Positions 9,234 to 18,383 of a stretch of 64,000 nt of DNA are shown in pieces; position 1 is the first letter of the stretch, and the number at the start of each line of letters is the position of its first letter. The stretch is from SKPT01 sp040905445 (GTDB lineage: Bacteria; Planctomycetota; Phycisphaerae; Phycisphaerales; Phycisphaeraceae): positions 62,001-126,000 of the forward strand of contig JBBDRN010000020.1 in assembly GCA_040905445.1 (NCBI GenBank). Direction: 5' to 3'. A program made the position numbers and the translations under genes. The notes below the pieces were generated by a model. That model made no database searches and was not told where the DNA came from. It saw only the letters and a list, made by a program, of their open reading frames with translations.

Positions 9234-9270
9234 AATAGCCACAGATGAACACGAATGGGAAACAGATAAA
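9231..9270. repeat. Dispersed repeat, CCACAGATGAACAC type
   Basis: ATAGCCACAGATGAACAC followed by GAATGGGAAACAGATAAA, directly after the pilO-like stop codon. It shares its first 18 bases with the copy at about 3409-3426. It occupies the convergent gap between the pilus operon and the GH43-like gene, with no other signal visible. Confidence 0.55.
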
Positions 9271-9329
9271 AGGCGGATACACGTACCACGTTTAGCCGCC
9301 GCGCCCACGCGGCGCTTCCCTCTTCTTGT

Positions 9330-10382
9330 TCATCCGCGGTCGATTTCCACCGGCATCACCATGTTCCACGTCCGCGTCGCCCCGCGCAGGCCGTCCGTCG
9401 CGTCCGTCGTCGCCAGGAACAAGTGCGTCGGCCGCCCATCTTCCATCAGCAACTGCGGCCGCTCCAGCTTGCCCGGCCGCGTCACCGTCCCGTCCGACCA
9501 CCGCACCACGCGGCTGTAGGCCTGCACCGGCTCCGCCAGCGTCCAACGGACGCCGTCGCGCGACGTCGCGGTGATCCCCGCCTGGGCTTCGCCGCCGATC
9601 GCCCCGGTCATGTCCTTCATGATCGCGCACCAGCGGCCGCCCTCGCGCCACACGAACGGGTCCTCCACGTGCGCGGACGCGTCATCAAATTGCAGCACCG
9701 GCCCATCGCCGACGCGCTCGAACTCGGCGTCAAACGCCGACGCCCGCGCCGCGCCGATGCGGAACCGTCCGCGGAATCGCCCGTCGGCGTCGTGTCGCGT
9801 GTCGGTGCTCTTGTAGAGCAGCAGGATCGCCCCGTCGGCGTTGACACAGGCTGCCGGGTTGCTCGTGATGACGGCGTCCCAGGCGTCCGGCCGCGTGTCG
9901 AGCACCGGCGTCGCCCGCCGCGTCCACGGCCCGCGCACGCTCGTCGCCGTCGCCAGTCCGATCCGTTTGTTGTGCCACGCCTGCATGCTTCGTCGGCCGG
10001 CCCACGTGCCCGAGTCCGCCGGTGTCGGGATCGGCCCATCGAAGTTCGTGCCGGTGTAGAAGAGCAGGTACTGCCCACCGTTGTGCACGATGCACGGGTT
10101 GTGCGCCACCTTCGCGTCGAACGCGTCGTCCCCTTCGCGCGCGCCGAGCACCACCTCCTCGAACGCGTAGGGCCCCTCCGGCCGGTCCGCGCTCGCCCGC
10201 ACGATCTCCGACCGCACCACCCAGTGGCTGAACGCCATCGACCGCGGCCAGCGCGAGGCGAACATGTGATAGCGGCCATCCTCCCCGCGCACGACCGACC
10301 CGCACCACACCCAGTAGTCGTCCATCGCGAACCCGCCTCCGACGACCGCCGGCTCGAGACGCGATGCGAAATCCAGCGACAT
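9330..10382 (-). CDS. GH43/GH130-like five-bladed beta-propeller glycosidase
   Basis: 350 residues from the ATG at 10382, preceded by GAGGAGG about five bases upstream. The longer frame from 10439 lacks this support. The sequence has the acidic-rich repeats of GH43/GH32/GH130-type propellers: FAMDDYWVWCGSVVRGEDGRYHMFASRW, KVAHNPCIVHNGGQYLLFYTG, AVITSNPAACVNADGAILLLYKS and HVEDPFVWREGGRWCAIMKD. The last resembles the EDP motif seen around the catalytic acid in GH43-like enzymes. There is no signal peptide, so it may be cytoplasmic. Substrate cannot be assigned. The gene is transcribed toward the pilus operon and away from ubiX. Confidence 0.72.
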   Translation of the reverse strand: MSLDFASRLEPAVVGGGFAMDDYWVWCGSVVRGEDGRYHMFASRWPRSMAFSHWVVRSEIVRASADRPEGPYAFEEVVLGAREGDDAFDAKVAHNPCIVHNGGQYLLFYTGTNFDGPIPTPADSGTWAGRRSMQAWHNKRIGLATATSVRGPWTRRATPVLDTRPDAWDAVITSNPAACVNADGAILLLYKSTDTRHDADGRFRGRFRIGAARASAFDAEFERVGDGPVLQFDDASAHVEDPFVWREGGRWCAIMKDMTGAIGGEAQAGITATSRDGVRWTLAEPVQAYSRVVRWSDGTVTRPGKLERPQLLMEDGRPTHLFLATTDATDGLRGATRTWNMVMPVEIDRG

Positions 10383-10444
10383 GCCGACCTCCTCGATGAA
10401 CACCGCCGTAGGATCCGCCGCGGACCACGCATCGCGCACGGACC

Positions 10445-11065
10445 CTACCCCCAGCGCTTGAGTTCATGCTCGACGCCCATGAGATCCAGACATCGCCCCG
10501 CCACGAAATCGACGAGGTCGTCGATCGATCGCGGCTTGAGGTAGAACCCCGGGCTCGCCGGGCAGACGATCGCCCCGGCCAGTGTCGCCGCCTCCATGTT
10601 GCGAATGTCCACGAGGCTCAGCGGCGCCTCGCGATGCACGAGCACCAGCCGGCGCCGTTCCTTGAGCGTGACGTGGGCGGCGCGGTGCATGAGATTCTGA
10701 GCCGCCCCGGTCGCCACGGCGCTGAGCGTGTTGGACGAGCAGGGCACGACGATCATCCCCTCGTGATGAAACGAGCCCGACGCGATCCGCGCCCCGACGT
10801 CGCGATAGTTGTACAGCGTCACCCCCCCCGCCACATCCGCCCCCCCCGCCACACCCGCCTCCGCTTCCCCTTCAGGGGGGGGTGCCGCCGTCACCAGCGC
10901 CGCCGGTTCCACGCCAAGCTCATCATGCAGGAGCCGCTGCCCCAGCGGCGAGACGATCAGGTGCACGTGGCACCCGGCCGCGACGCACAGCTCGATCACC
11001 CGCCGCGCATACGCCGCCCCGCTCGCCCCCGTGATTCCGACCACGATGTGCCTGCCCTGCGTCAC
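10445..11065 (-). CDS. ubiX: UbiX-type flavin prenyltransferase
   Basis: About 206 residues from the GTG at 11065 (VTQGRHIVVGITGASGAAYARR), with GGGAG shortly upstream. UbiX attaches dimethylallyl phosphate to FMN to make the prenylated flavin cofactor of UbiD decarboxylases. Visible family marks: the flavin-binding GITGASGA near the N-terminus, MIVVPCSSNTLSAVATGAAQNL, REAPLSLVDIRNM and the C-terminal PASPGFYLKP. An Ala/Gly/Pro-rich insertion (PPPEGEAEAGVAGGADVAGG) interrupts the middle of the protein and comes from 9-base tandem repeats at 10821-10860. The stop codon TAG is followed by GGTCCG, half of the palindrome family described at 16447. No ubiD lies nearby. Confidence 0.9.
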   Translation of the reverse strand: MTQGRHIVVGITGASGAAYARRVIELCVAAGCHVHLIVSPLGQRLLHDELGVEPAALVTAAPPPEGEAEAGVAGGADVAGGVTLYNYRDVGARIASGSFHHEGMIVVPCSSNTLSAVATGAAQNLMHRAAHVTLKERRRLVLVHREAPLSLVDIRNMEAATLAGAIVCPASPGFYLKPRSIDDLVDFVAGRCLDLMGVEHELKRWG

Positions 11066-11104
11066 CGCTCGGCTCCCTGTGCGTCCGCGCCATGCTAACA
11101 CGCC

Positions 11105-11135
11105 GAAGCCCACGGATTGCAGTCCGTGGGCTTTC
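11105..11135. repeat. Hairpin repeat, AGCCCACGGA family (copy 2)
   Basis: Near-perfect inverted repeat: GAAGCCCACGGA (11105-11116) and TCCGTGGGCTTTC (11123-11135), loop TTGCAG. It lies between the hisD stop and the ubiX start (both minus strand). It could act as a terminator for hisD or simply be a dispersed REP-like element. No T-tract follows. Confidence 0.65.
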
Positions 11136-11165
11136 GCGCACGTGCATTCACAATGCGACCCCCCG

Positions 11166-12491
11166 TCACACCCCGCGCATCCGCACCGACGCGGCATGGC
11201 CGTCGAGCCCTTCCGCCTCCGCCATTCGCGCCACGTGATCGATCGCCCGCTCGCCCATTCCCTCCGGGTAGGCCACGGTGCCCATGCGCTTGAGGAACGT
11301 GTACGCGCTGACCCCGCTTGCGAACCGGGCCGTGCGCCCCGTCGGCAGGCAGTGGCTTGGCCCCGCGTAGTAATCCCCCGCCGCCACCGGCGACGCGTCG
11401 CCCAGGAACACCTCGCCCGCGTGACGCAGCCGCTCGAGCATCCGCCCCGGGTCGCGCACCGCCAGGTTCACGTGCTCGCACGCGATGCGGTTGACGACGT
11501 CCACCGCTTCGTCCTCGTCGGCGACCAGCACCGCGGCCGACTCCTCGGTCAGCGCCGCCTCGATCGCCTCGCCGCGCTTGCGTGCCTGCATCTGCACCGC
11601 CACCTGCCCGAGCACCGAATCGAGCACCCGGCGCGACCAGGTCACGAGAAAGCACTTGCCCGGGTCATGCTCCGCCTGCGCGATGAGGTCCGACGCGACG
11701 CGCTGCGGCGAGGCCGACTCGTCCGCCACGGTCACGATCTCGCTGGGCCCATAGAACCCGCCCTCCGTCCCGACGCGTCCGGCGACGAGCGCCTTGGCCA
11801 ACTGCACGAACACGTTGCCCGGTCCGGCGATCATCGCCACCGGCTCGACGCGCTCGGTCCCGTACGCCAGCGCCGCGACGCCCTGCGCCCCGCCGATGCG
11901 ATACACCCGCTCGATGCCCAGCAGCCTCGCCGTCGCCAGCACGATGGGCGAGATGTCGCGCGCCGCCTCGCCCTCGCGCCGCGTCGGCGGCGGGTGCATC
12001 ACGCTGATCTGGTCGGCCGGCACACCCGCCACCAGCGCCGGCACCGCCAGCATGATCAACGTCGAAAACAGCACCGCCGTCCCGCCCGGCACGCACAGAC
12101 CCGCGCTGTCCACCGGCGTAAAGCGCAGCCCAAGCTCCGCGCCGCCCAGCGTCATCGGCTTCGCGTCCACCGGCCGCACGTGCTCCTGGTACGCCCGCAC
12201 CTGCGCGATCGCCGTCTCGATCGCCTCGCGCAGGCAGGGGTCGAGCGATCCCTCGGCCTTGGCCAGCTCGGCAGGCTCGGTGCGGATGCGATCGGCCGCG
12301 TAGTCGGGGTCGGTCCAGTGCTGCATGTGCCGCACGACCGCGTCGTCGCCATCCTCGCGCACCTCGGCGACGATCTTTGCCACTGCCGTGGCCGCGTCGC
12401 CGGTCATCGACACCGTCTCGCCCAGCCGTCCGAGCACCCGCTCGAAGCCGGCTCGCCCCTCGGCACTTTTCAGGTCAAATTCCGCAAGCAT
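11166..12491 (-). CDS. hisD: Histidinol dehydrogenase
   Basis: 441 residues, normal length. HisD catalyses the last two oxidations of histidine biosynthesis, L-histidinol to L-histidine, with NAD+ and zinc. Diagnostic stretches: VDSAGLCVPGGTAVLFSTLIM, RIGGAQGVAALAYGTE, IAGPGNVFVQLAKALVAG, GPSEIVTVADESA, AQAEHDPGKCFLVT, the catalytic EHVNL region, GPSHCLPTGRTARFASGVS and the C-terminal EGLDGHAASVRMR. Catalytic Glu/His and zinc ligands appear intact. It stands alone, with no other his gene nearby, which is common in bacteria with scattered histidine pathways. Confidence 0.97.
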   Translation of the reverse strand: MLAEFDLKSAEGRAGFERVLGRLGETVSMTGDAATAVAKIVAEVREDGDDAVVRHMQHWTDPDYAADRIRTEPAELAKAEGSLDPCLREAIETAIAQVRAYQEHVRPVDAKPMTLGGAELGLRFTPVDSAGLCVPGGTAVLFSTLIMLAVPALVAGVPADQISVMHPPPTRREGEAARDISPIVLATARLLGIERVYRIGGAQGVAALAYGTERVEPVAMIAGPGNVFVQLAKALVAGRVGTEGGFYGPSEIVTVADESASPQRVASDLIAQAEHDPGKCFLVTWSRRVLDSVLGQVAVQMQARKRGEAIEAALTEESAAVLVADEDEAVDVVNRIACEHVNLAVRDPGRMLERLRHAGEVFLGDASPVAAGDYYAGPSHCLPTGRTARFASGVSAYTFLKRMGTVAYPEGMGERAIDHVARMAEAEGLDGHAASVRMRGV

Positions 12492-12596
12492 CGCGCAACT
12501 CCTCGACGTGCCATCCTACCGCGCCCGCCCCACGGCACCGCGCCGAATCCGCACCCCTTCCCTCCGGGAGGGGCCGCCCCCCGCGCCCCCCCCGCG

Positions 12597-12643
12597 GCTT
12601 CGCGGTTATTCAGCGATCGCTAATGGCTAATAGCTAATGGCTC
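12597..12643. repeat. Dispersed repeats: CTTCGCGGTTATTCAG and GCTAATGG units
   Basis: GCTTCGCGGTTATTCAG (also at about 21360-21376) is followed by a short tandem array of GCTAATGG/GCTAATAG units at 12619-12642. These are low-GC repeats within the otherwise GC-rich hisD-TPR gap (12492-12777). A C-rich stretch with the dyad CCTCCGGGAGG precedes them. Confidence 0.5.
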
Positions 12644-12683
12644 AGGATCGATGGCTTCTGCGGGTCGATGGACCCCCTGACAG

Positions 12684-12711
12684 TTGACATGCCCCGGTCT
12701 TGCCCTAAATT
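12684..12711 (+). promoter_or_regulatory. Candidate sigma-70-type promoter for the TPR gene
   Basis: TTGACA at 12684-12689 and TAAATT at 12706-12711 with a 16-base spacer, in a locally AT-rich patch 66 bases before the ATG at 12778. This is one of the best consensus matches in the window. Activity is not proven. Confidence 0.55.
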
Positions 12712-12777
12712 ACGGTTCCGTCCGATGATCGGCTCACCGGGACGGGGTTGGAGCCTCGAAACCGCGACTCACCATCC

Positions 12778-14271
12778 ATGGCCATGAACATCTTTTCCAA
12801 AACGCGCGGCGAAGGCGGGGGGGCGGGCGCGGCGAAGCGCGACCCGCGCAAGGCCCGGCGGTTCTTCGAGCACGCCGAGGCGGTCGCCGACGCCCGCAAC
12901 TACGACTACGCCATCGAGTGCTACGTCAACGGGCTCAAGCACGACCCGGGCAACATGGACAAGCACGAGGCGCTGCGCGACGTGGCGCTTCGTCGCAAGG
13001 TCGCCGGGGGCAAGCCGGCGGGCTTCGGCGAGCGGTTCAAGGGTGGCGGGTCGACCGCGGTGGACAAGATGCTCCACGCCGAGCGGCTCTGGTCCAAGGA
13101 TCCGCTGAACCAGAAGCTGATGCGCGACGTGATGAAGCACGCCGTCGACGCCGACGAGGCCGAGCCGGAGCTGCGCCTCTCGGAGGTGGCGTACTGGGTC
13201 GGCGGGCTGATCCTGGAGAACCCGGCGAACAAGAACAAGGCGATCTGGGTGGAGGTGCGCGACCTCTTCTCGCGCATCGAGGCGTGGGCACAGGCGTGCG
13301 ACGCCTGCCGGCACGCGCTGCGGGCGGACCCGAACAACGAGAAGCTGCTCAAGGACCTCAAGGACCTCGAGGCCGAGCGCACGATGCAGGAGGGCGGCTA
13401 CTCCAGCGGCGAGGGGGCGGAGGAGGGCGGCTTCCGCCGCTTCGTGCGCGACGCCGACAAGCAGCGCACCCTGGAGCGCGACGACGCGATCACCAGCACG
13501 ACCGACGCGATCGACGAGCGGATCGCCGAGCGCCGCGCGGCCTACGAGGAAGACCCGCAGGACCTGGAGCGCCTCGGCAAGCTCGTCGAGGCGCTCGTGC
13601 AGCGCGAGACCGACGAGACGGAGAAGGAAGCGATCGACCTGCTGGCCAAGGCGGGCGAGCAGAGCGGGCAGTACCGCTACAGGGTGCGCATCGGCGACAT
13701 CAAGATGAAGCGGTTCAACCGCCAGATGCGGGCCCTGAAGGCGAAGATCGACGCCGATGGGGACGACGCCGACCTCAAGCGCCAGTACGAGGAGCTGCGC
13801 AAGAAGCGCCTGGCATTCGAGCTCGAGGAATACAACGAGCGCGTCCGACAATATCCGACGGACATGTCGCTGCGCTTCGAGCTGGGCAAGCGCCTGTACC
13901 AGGCGGGCGAGATCGACGACGCCATCGGCGCGTTCCAGCAGGCCAAGGGCGATCCCAAGCAGCGGGCGCTGTCGCACGAATTCCTCGGCAGTTGCTACCT
14001 CAAGAAGGGGTGGTACGAGGAGGCGGTCGACACGCTGCGGCAGGGCGTCGAGGCCCACCCGCCGACGGACGATCGGCTGGGCAAGGACCTGCGCTACCTG
14101 CTGATGGATGCGCTCGAGCGGGCGGCCAAGGAGTTCAAGAATCCGGAGCATGCCCGCGAGGCGCAGAAGATCGCGTCGCAGATCCTCCAGACCGACATCA
14201 ACTTCCGCGACATCCGCGAACGCATGGACAAGCTGCGCACCCTGGTGAGCGAGATGGGCGCCGAGGACTAG
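12778..14271 (+). CDS. Tetratricopeptide-repeat protein, function unknown
   Basis: 497 residues from the ATG at 12778 (MAMNIFSKTRGEGG); a second ATG at 12784 is equally possible. The protein is highly charged and helical. TPR units are seen near the N-terminus (FFEHAEAVADARNYDYAIECYVNGLKHDPGN) and the C-terminus (LRFELGKRLYQAGEIDDAIGAFQQAKGDPKQRALSHEFLGSCYLKKGWYEEAVDTLRQG). The middle, about 230-370, is a long charged helical region. There is no signal peptide or membrane segment, so it is probably a cytoplasmic scaffold. The strong promoter-like sequence upstream suggests solid expression. I cannot give a specific function. Confidence 0.8.
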   Translation: MAMNIFSKTRGEGGGAGAAKRDPRKARRFFEHAEAVADARNYDYAIECYVNGLKHDPGNMDKHEALRDVALRRKVAGGKPAGFGERFKGGGSTAVDKMLHAERLWSKDPLNQKLMRDVMKHAVDADEAEPELRLSEVAYWVGGLILENPANKNKAIWVEVRDLFSRIEAWAQACDACRHALRADPNNEKLLKDLKDLEAERTMQEGGYSSGEGAEEGGFRRFVRDADKQRTLERDDAITSTTDAIDERIAERRAAYEEDPQDLERLGKLVEALVQRETDETEKEAIDLLAKAGEQSGQYRYRVRIGDIKMKRFNRQMRALKAKIDADGDDADLKRQYEELRKKRLAFELEEYNERVRQYPTDMSLRFELGKRLYQAGEIDDAIGAFQQAKGDPKQRALSHEFLGSCYLKKGWYEEAVDTLRQGVEAHPPTDDRLGKDLRYLLMDALERAAKEFKNPEHAREAQKIASQILQTDINFRDIRERMDKLRTLVSEMGAED

Positions 14272-14310
14272 ACGACGCCCGGCGCCGACGCACTGGCGGG
14301 CAAGCCGTCC

Positions 14311-14700
14311 GTGGCACCCTGGCTGCGGCGACTCGGCTCCTTCGACTCCCTTGACTTCCCCGACCTCACCCGCCCCCGGCTCCCCCAACACTTGGTCTGG
14401 CACGGCCCCTATTCCGATGAAGACGCCCCGGACGTGGGCTACCGCGTGCGCGTGGGCGGGATCTTCGCGCTCGTGGGGCTCGGCATCGTCGTGGTCGTCG
14501 GCGCGGTGGCGGCGCTGGCGTGGATGCAGGGCGAGTCGCCGCGGACGCTGGGTGCGATCGTCTTCGTCGGGCTCGCCGGCGTCGGGCTCGCGGTCGTCGG
14601 CGGGGCGATCGTCGCGGTGTCGGCGGCAGCGCACGGGTTCAGCCGGGCCAGGCGGCGCCGGCGGCGCGGCGGCGAGCGGCGGGAGGCGCGCGATGGCTGA
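14311..14700 (+). CDS. Small two-helix membrane protein, unknown
   Basis: 129 residues. Two membrane helices are clear (IFALVGLGIVVVVGAVAALAW and LGAIVFVGLAGVGLAVVGGAIVAVSAAAHGF), followed by an Arg-rich tail. It ends inside the start of kdsB (8-base overlap), suggesting translational coupling. The start is uncertain. The GTG at 14311 lies inside a dispersed repeat (CTGGCGGGCAAGCCG..GTGGCACC, 14290-14318, related to 38813-38843). A GTG at 14434 would still keep both helices. No family recognised. Confidence 0.6.
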   Translation: MAPWLRRLGSFDSLDFPDLTRPRLPQHLVWHGPYSDEDAPDVGYRVRVGGIFALVGLGIVVVVGAVAALAWMQGESPRTLGAIVFVGLAGVGLAVVGGAIVAVSAAAHGFSRARRRRRRGGERREARDG

Positions 14701-15442
14701 TACCGCCCTGGCCGTCATCCCCGCACGCCTCGGCTCCACCCGGCTGCCCGGCAAGCCCCTGCTCGATCGCACCGGCAAGCCGCTCATCCAGCACGTCGTC
14801 GAACGCGTGCGCGGCGCGCACCGGATCGGGCGCATCGTCGTCGCCACCGATGACGAGCGGATCGTCGCCGCCGTCGAGGCGTTCGGCGGTGAGGCGATGC
14901 TCACCCGGGCCGACCACGCCAACGGCACGTCGCGCATCGCCGAGGCGGTGGAACGGCTCGCGGAGGCGGGCGATGACGCAATCGTCGTCAACGTCCAGGG
15001 TGATGAGCCGGAGGTCGAGCCGGCGGCGATCGACGCCCTCGTCGACGGGCTTGCCAAGGATCCGCGCGTGGGGATGGCCACGTTGGCGAGCGAGTTCGCA
15101 CCCGACGAGGACCCGGCCGATGGCAACATTGTCAAGGTTGTCACCGACGTGCGCGGGCGGGCGCTCTACTTCTCGCGCGCGGTGATCCCGCATCACCGCG
15201 ACGGCGACGGCAGCGTTCGGCCGCTGAAGCACGCCGGGCTGTACGCCTACCGGCGCGGGTTCCTGATGCGTTACGCGCAGCTTGAGCCGACGCCCCTGGA
15301 GCAGGCGGAGAAGCTCGAGCAGTTGCGCGCGCTGGAGCATGGCGAGACGATCCTGGTCGTGCGGACGCATGCGGGCCGGCACGGCATCGACACGCCGGAG
15401 CAGTACGAGGCATTCGTGCGGCGCGTGGCGTCGTCGGCGTGA
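14693..15442 (+). CDS. kdsB: 3-deoxy-manno-octulosonate cytidylyltransferase
   Basis: 249 residues. KdsB activates KDO with CTP to form CMP-KDO for lipopolysaccharide inner core synthesis. The start ATG at 14693 follows GGGAGG at 14681-14686. Motifs: the nucleotide-binding VIPARLGSTRLPGKPL, VVATDDERI, ADHANGTSRIAEAVE, VVNVQGDEPEVEP, FSRAVIPHHRDG, KHAGLYAYRRGFL and the C-terminal GIDTPEQYEAF. All are family hallmarks and the length is normal. Together with lpxD (60537) and an MsbA-like exporter (63691) it implies a Gram-negative LPS-type outer membrane. Confidence 0.96.
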   Translation: MADTALAVIPARLGSTRLPGKPLLDRTGKPLIQHVVERVRGAHRIGRIVVATDDERIVAAVEAFGGEAMLTRADHANGTSRIAEAVERLAEAGDDAIVVNVQGDEPEVEPAAIDALVDGLAKDPRVGMATLASEFAPDEDPADGNIVKVVTDVRGRALYFSRAVIPHHRDGDGSVRPLKHAGLYAYRRGFLMRYAQLEPTPLEQAEKLEQLRALEHGETILVVRTHAGRHGIDTPEQYEAFVRRVASSA

Positions 15443-15505
15443 GCGCCACCCGTTTGCGCCGGCGGCTATGATGCGCCGCCGTTCCGGTGCCGGGCGTGCC
15501 AACGC

Positions 15506-16446
<941 letters not shown>

Positions 16447-16447
<1 letters not shown>

Positions 16448-16630
16448 GATCCGCTGAGCGGACCATTCCGGCCGCGGCGCGGGCGGTCACCGTTCCGTGG
16501 CGGGGGCATCATCGCGTGGTCGTGGTCCGCATAGCGGNNNNNNNNNNAGCGGACCCGACGTGGACGCCCTGAGCGAGGGCGTGGCCGACATCGGTTGCGG
16601 TAGGGTCCGCTGAGCGGACCATTCCGGGGG
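16447..16630. repeat. Three copies of the GGTCCGC/GCGGACC palindrome plus an assembly gap
   Basis: Copies at 16447-16470 (GGATCCGCTGAGCGGACC), 16524-16556 (opposite orientation, interrupted by N 16538-16547) and 16601-16630 (TAGGGTCCGCTGAGCGGACC). Segments between them (GGGGCATCATCGCGTGGTCG) recur at about 18341-18360 on the other side of the padR module. The run of 10 N inside a copy suggests the assembler joined contigs here. No coding potential. Confidence 0.85.
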
Positions 16631-16684
16631 GAATCGCGGGGTCGGCGTCATGTCTCGAGAACTCGGATGAAACGAAAAAAACCC

Positions 16685-16731
16685 TTGACGCGCCTCGCGG
16701 GCGGCGATATACATAGATGAGCTACATATGT
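16685..16731 (+). promoter_or_regulatory. padR promoter with overlapping ACATA/TATGT dyad
   Basis: TTGACG (16685-16690) and TATACA (16708-16713) with a 17-base spacer. Overlapping the -10 and start region is a dyad ACATA (16711-16715) and TATGT (16727-16731); the palindrome ACATATGT lies at 16724-16731. PadR proteins typically bind ATGT/ACAT dyads in their own promoters, so this is a likely autoregulatory operator. It is the most AT-rich stretch nearby. Confidence 0.65.
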
Positions 16732-16745
16732 GAACGCGACACCGG

Positions 16746-17117
16746 ATGCGACCCATGCCCGACGACCGCCTCCAGAAAGACCTGCTCCGCGGCAGCCTCG
16801 ACCTCATGGTCCTCTCCGTCCTCGCCGAGGGCTCGACCTACGGCTACGGCATCCAGAAACGCATCGCCGCCGTCAGCGGCGGCGCCGTCCGCGTCCAGGC
16901 GGGCACGCTCTACCCGCTGCTGCACCGCCTCGAAGCCGACGGCGCTGTCCGCTGCCGCTGGGACCGCGCCGGCGGGCGGGCGCGCAAGTGGTACGAGCTG
17001 ACCGCCGCGGGCCGGCGACGCCTGCGCGACCAGGCGAGCCAGTGGGAGCAGCACGCCGCGACCATCCGCCAGTTGCTCGAAGCCGCCCTGCCGGGCCGCC
17101 CGTCCACTTCCTCCTGA
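16746..17117 (+). CDS. PadR-family transcriptional regulator
   Basis: 123 residues from 16746; an ATG at 16755 (MPDDRLQKDLLRGSLD) is as likely, and neither has a clear ribosome binding site. This is a single PadR winged helix with the usual sequence DLMVLSVLAEGSTYGYGIQKRI, then VRVQAGTLYPLLHRLEADGAV and WYELTAAGRRRL. Such regulators repress their own operon and often a linked membrane protein gene. Here the next gene, 46 bases on, encodes a permease-prefix (HAAS-like) domain protein, the common partner. The dyad at 16711-16731 is the probable binding site. Confidence 0.9.
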   Translation: MRPMPDDRLQKDLLRGSLDLMVLSVLAEGSTYGYGIQKRIAAVSGGAVRVQAGTLYPLLHRLEADGAVRCRWDRAGGRARKWYELTAAGRRRLRDQASQWEQHAATIRQLLEAALPGRPSTSS

Positions 17118-17163
17118 CGAGCCACCGCCACCCGCCACCGCCACCCCGTTACGGAGCATCGCC

Positions 17164-18198
17164 ATGTCCGAACGCGAATTCGAGATCTACCTCGGCCTGC
17201 TCACCCGATTGCTCAAGCTCAGCCCGCGGCAGCGGCAGGCGATCGAGCAGGAGCTGCGCGCCCACCTCGAAGAGCGCCTCGAGGACCTGATGGAGAAGGG
17301 TTACGCCCGCGACGACGCGATCGCCGCGGCGCTGGAGGAGTTCGGCGACGCCGCGGGCCTCGCCGACGAGTTCACCCGTGTCGCCCGTACCACACGCAGA
17401 AGGAGACGGATCATGCAGACGAGCATCGGCACCCTCGCGGCCGCGGCGGCCCTCGCGCTGGCGTTCACCTTCATGCTGCCGGAGCACCGTCCCGGCGTGC
17501 CCGATCAGCCGCGGGCGCAGGCGGACGCGGGGCCCGTGGTTGAGACGCGTGATGTCGCCGTGGACGAATCATCGCTGCCGGATTGGCTGCGCGAGGCCTC
17601 GATGACGGTCACATTTGACAACACCCCGCTGCACGAAGCGCTGCGCAGCGTGGCGGAATCGGTGGAGGGCGACTTTTTCATCAACCAGCCCGTGCTGCTC
17701 GCCACGTTGGGCGACCGCGGCCTTGCACAACCGGTCACGATGCGAGCCGCCGAGGCCGATGTCGTCACTGTGCTGTCGCTGTTGATGGAGGCCGATGAAC
17801 GGCTGACGTACCATGTGGTGGACGATGTGTTGGTCATCACCGCCGCGAGCGAGCCGGAGCCGACCATCACGCTGAAGCCGTATGACGTGAGCGATCTGCT
17901 GGAGCTTGAGCCGGCGGCGGCACGTCCGGCCACGATGCAGGAGATCACCTCGGTGCTCGCTCCGAGCCTCGGTGACCGTGGCAACATCGGCATCTACCGT
18001 TACGTGCTCGTGGTCCGGGCGACCCCCGCCGCCCATGAACAGATAAAACAGACGTTGGACATGTTGCGCCTGCTGCGCAGGGACCACCTGCGCGAGGCGC
18101 GCGCGTTGCGGCGAGAGCGGGTCGAGGCGGCGGAGCGGGAAGCACAGAACGAGCGGACGGGGCGGCCGCCGCAGGACCACATGACGGAGGAGCAGTGA
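17164..18198 (+). CDS. Permease-prefix (HAAS-like) membrane protein with secretin-like N domain
   Basis: 344 residues. Residues 1-75 form a helical permease-prefix/HAAS-type domain (LSPRQRQAIEQELRAHLEERLEDLMEKGYARDDAIAAALEEFGD). An Arg-rich patch follows, then one membrane helix at about 84-103 (IGTLAAAAALALAFTFML). The extracytoplasmic part contains a segment resembling the STN/secretin short domain (MTVTFDNTPLHEALRSVAESVEGDFFINQPVL...ADVVTVLSLLMEADERLTYHVVDDVLVIT), then a charged helical tail. Such prefix domains occur in proteins co-encoded with PadR regulators, as here. The join to a secretin-like domain is unusual to me. Probably a membrane stress or envelope sensor; inference only. Confidence 0.75.
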   Translation: MSEREFEIYLGLLTRLLKLSPRQRQAIEQELRAHLEERLEDLMEKGYARDDAIAAALEEFGDAAGLADEFTRVARTTRRRRRIMQTSIGTLAAAAALALAFTFMLPEHRPGVPDQPRAQADAGPVVETRDVAVDESSLPDWLREASMTVTFDNTPLHEALRSVAESVEGDFFINQPVLLATLGDRGLAQPVTMRAAEADVVTVLSLLMEADERLTYHVVDDVLVITAASEPEPTITLKPYDVSDLLELEPAAARPATMQEITSVLAPSLGDRGNIGIYRYVLVVRATPAAHEQIKQTLDMLRLLRRDHLREARALRRERVEAAEREAQNERTGRPPQDHMTEEQ

Positions 18199-18239
18199 AT
18201 CCGGCGATTGCGGCAAGTCTCGCCGAGCGCCGCTCGCCG

Positions 18240-18383
18240 TAGGGTCCGCTGTGCGGACTTTTCCGGGTGGCGCGGGCCTCTTTCCGACCGCGGCGCGGGC
18301 CCTCTTTCTGGCCGCGCCGTGGCGGGGGCCGCTCCGTTGCGGGGCATCATCGCGTGATCGTGGTCCGCACAGCGGACCCTACG
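18240..18383. repeat. Inverted pair of GGTCCGC/GCGGACC palindromes
   Basis: Left copy 18240-18262 (TAGGGTCCGCTGTGCGGAC) and right copy 18361-18383 in opposite orientation (GGTCCGCACAGCGGACCC then TAC). They fill the convergent gap between the HAAS-like gene and the GNAT gene. The TAG at the right copy's outer edge (minus strand, 18381-18379) is the stop codon of the GNAT gene. The inner sequence shares GGGGCATCATCGCGTG with 16503-16517. Confidence 0.85.

Noticed and set aside
10809..12623. A 604-residue plus-strand open frame
   Set aside because: Arg/His/Pro-rich shadow antisense to ubiX and hisD.
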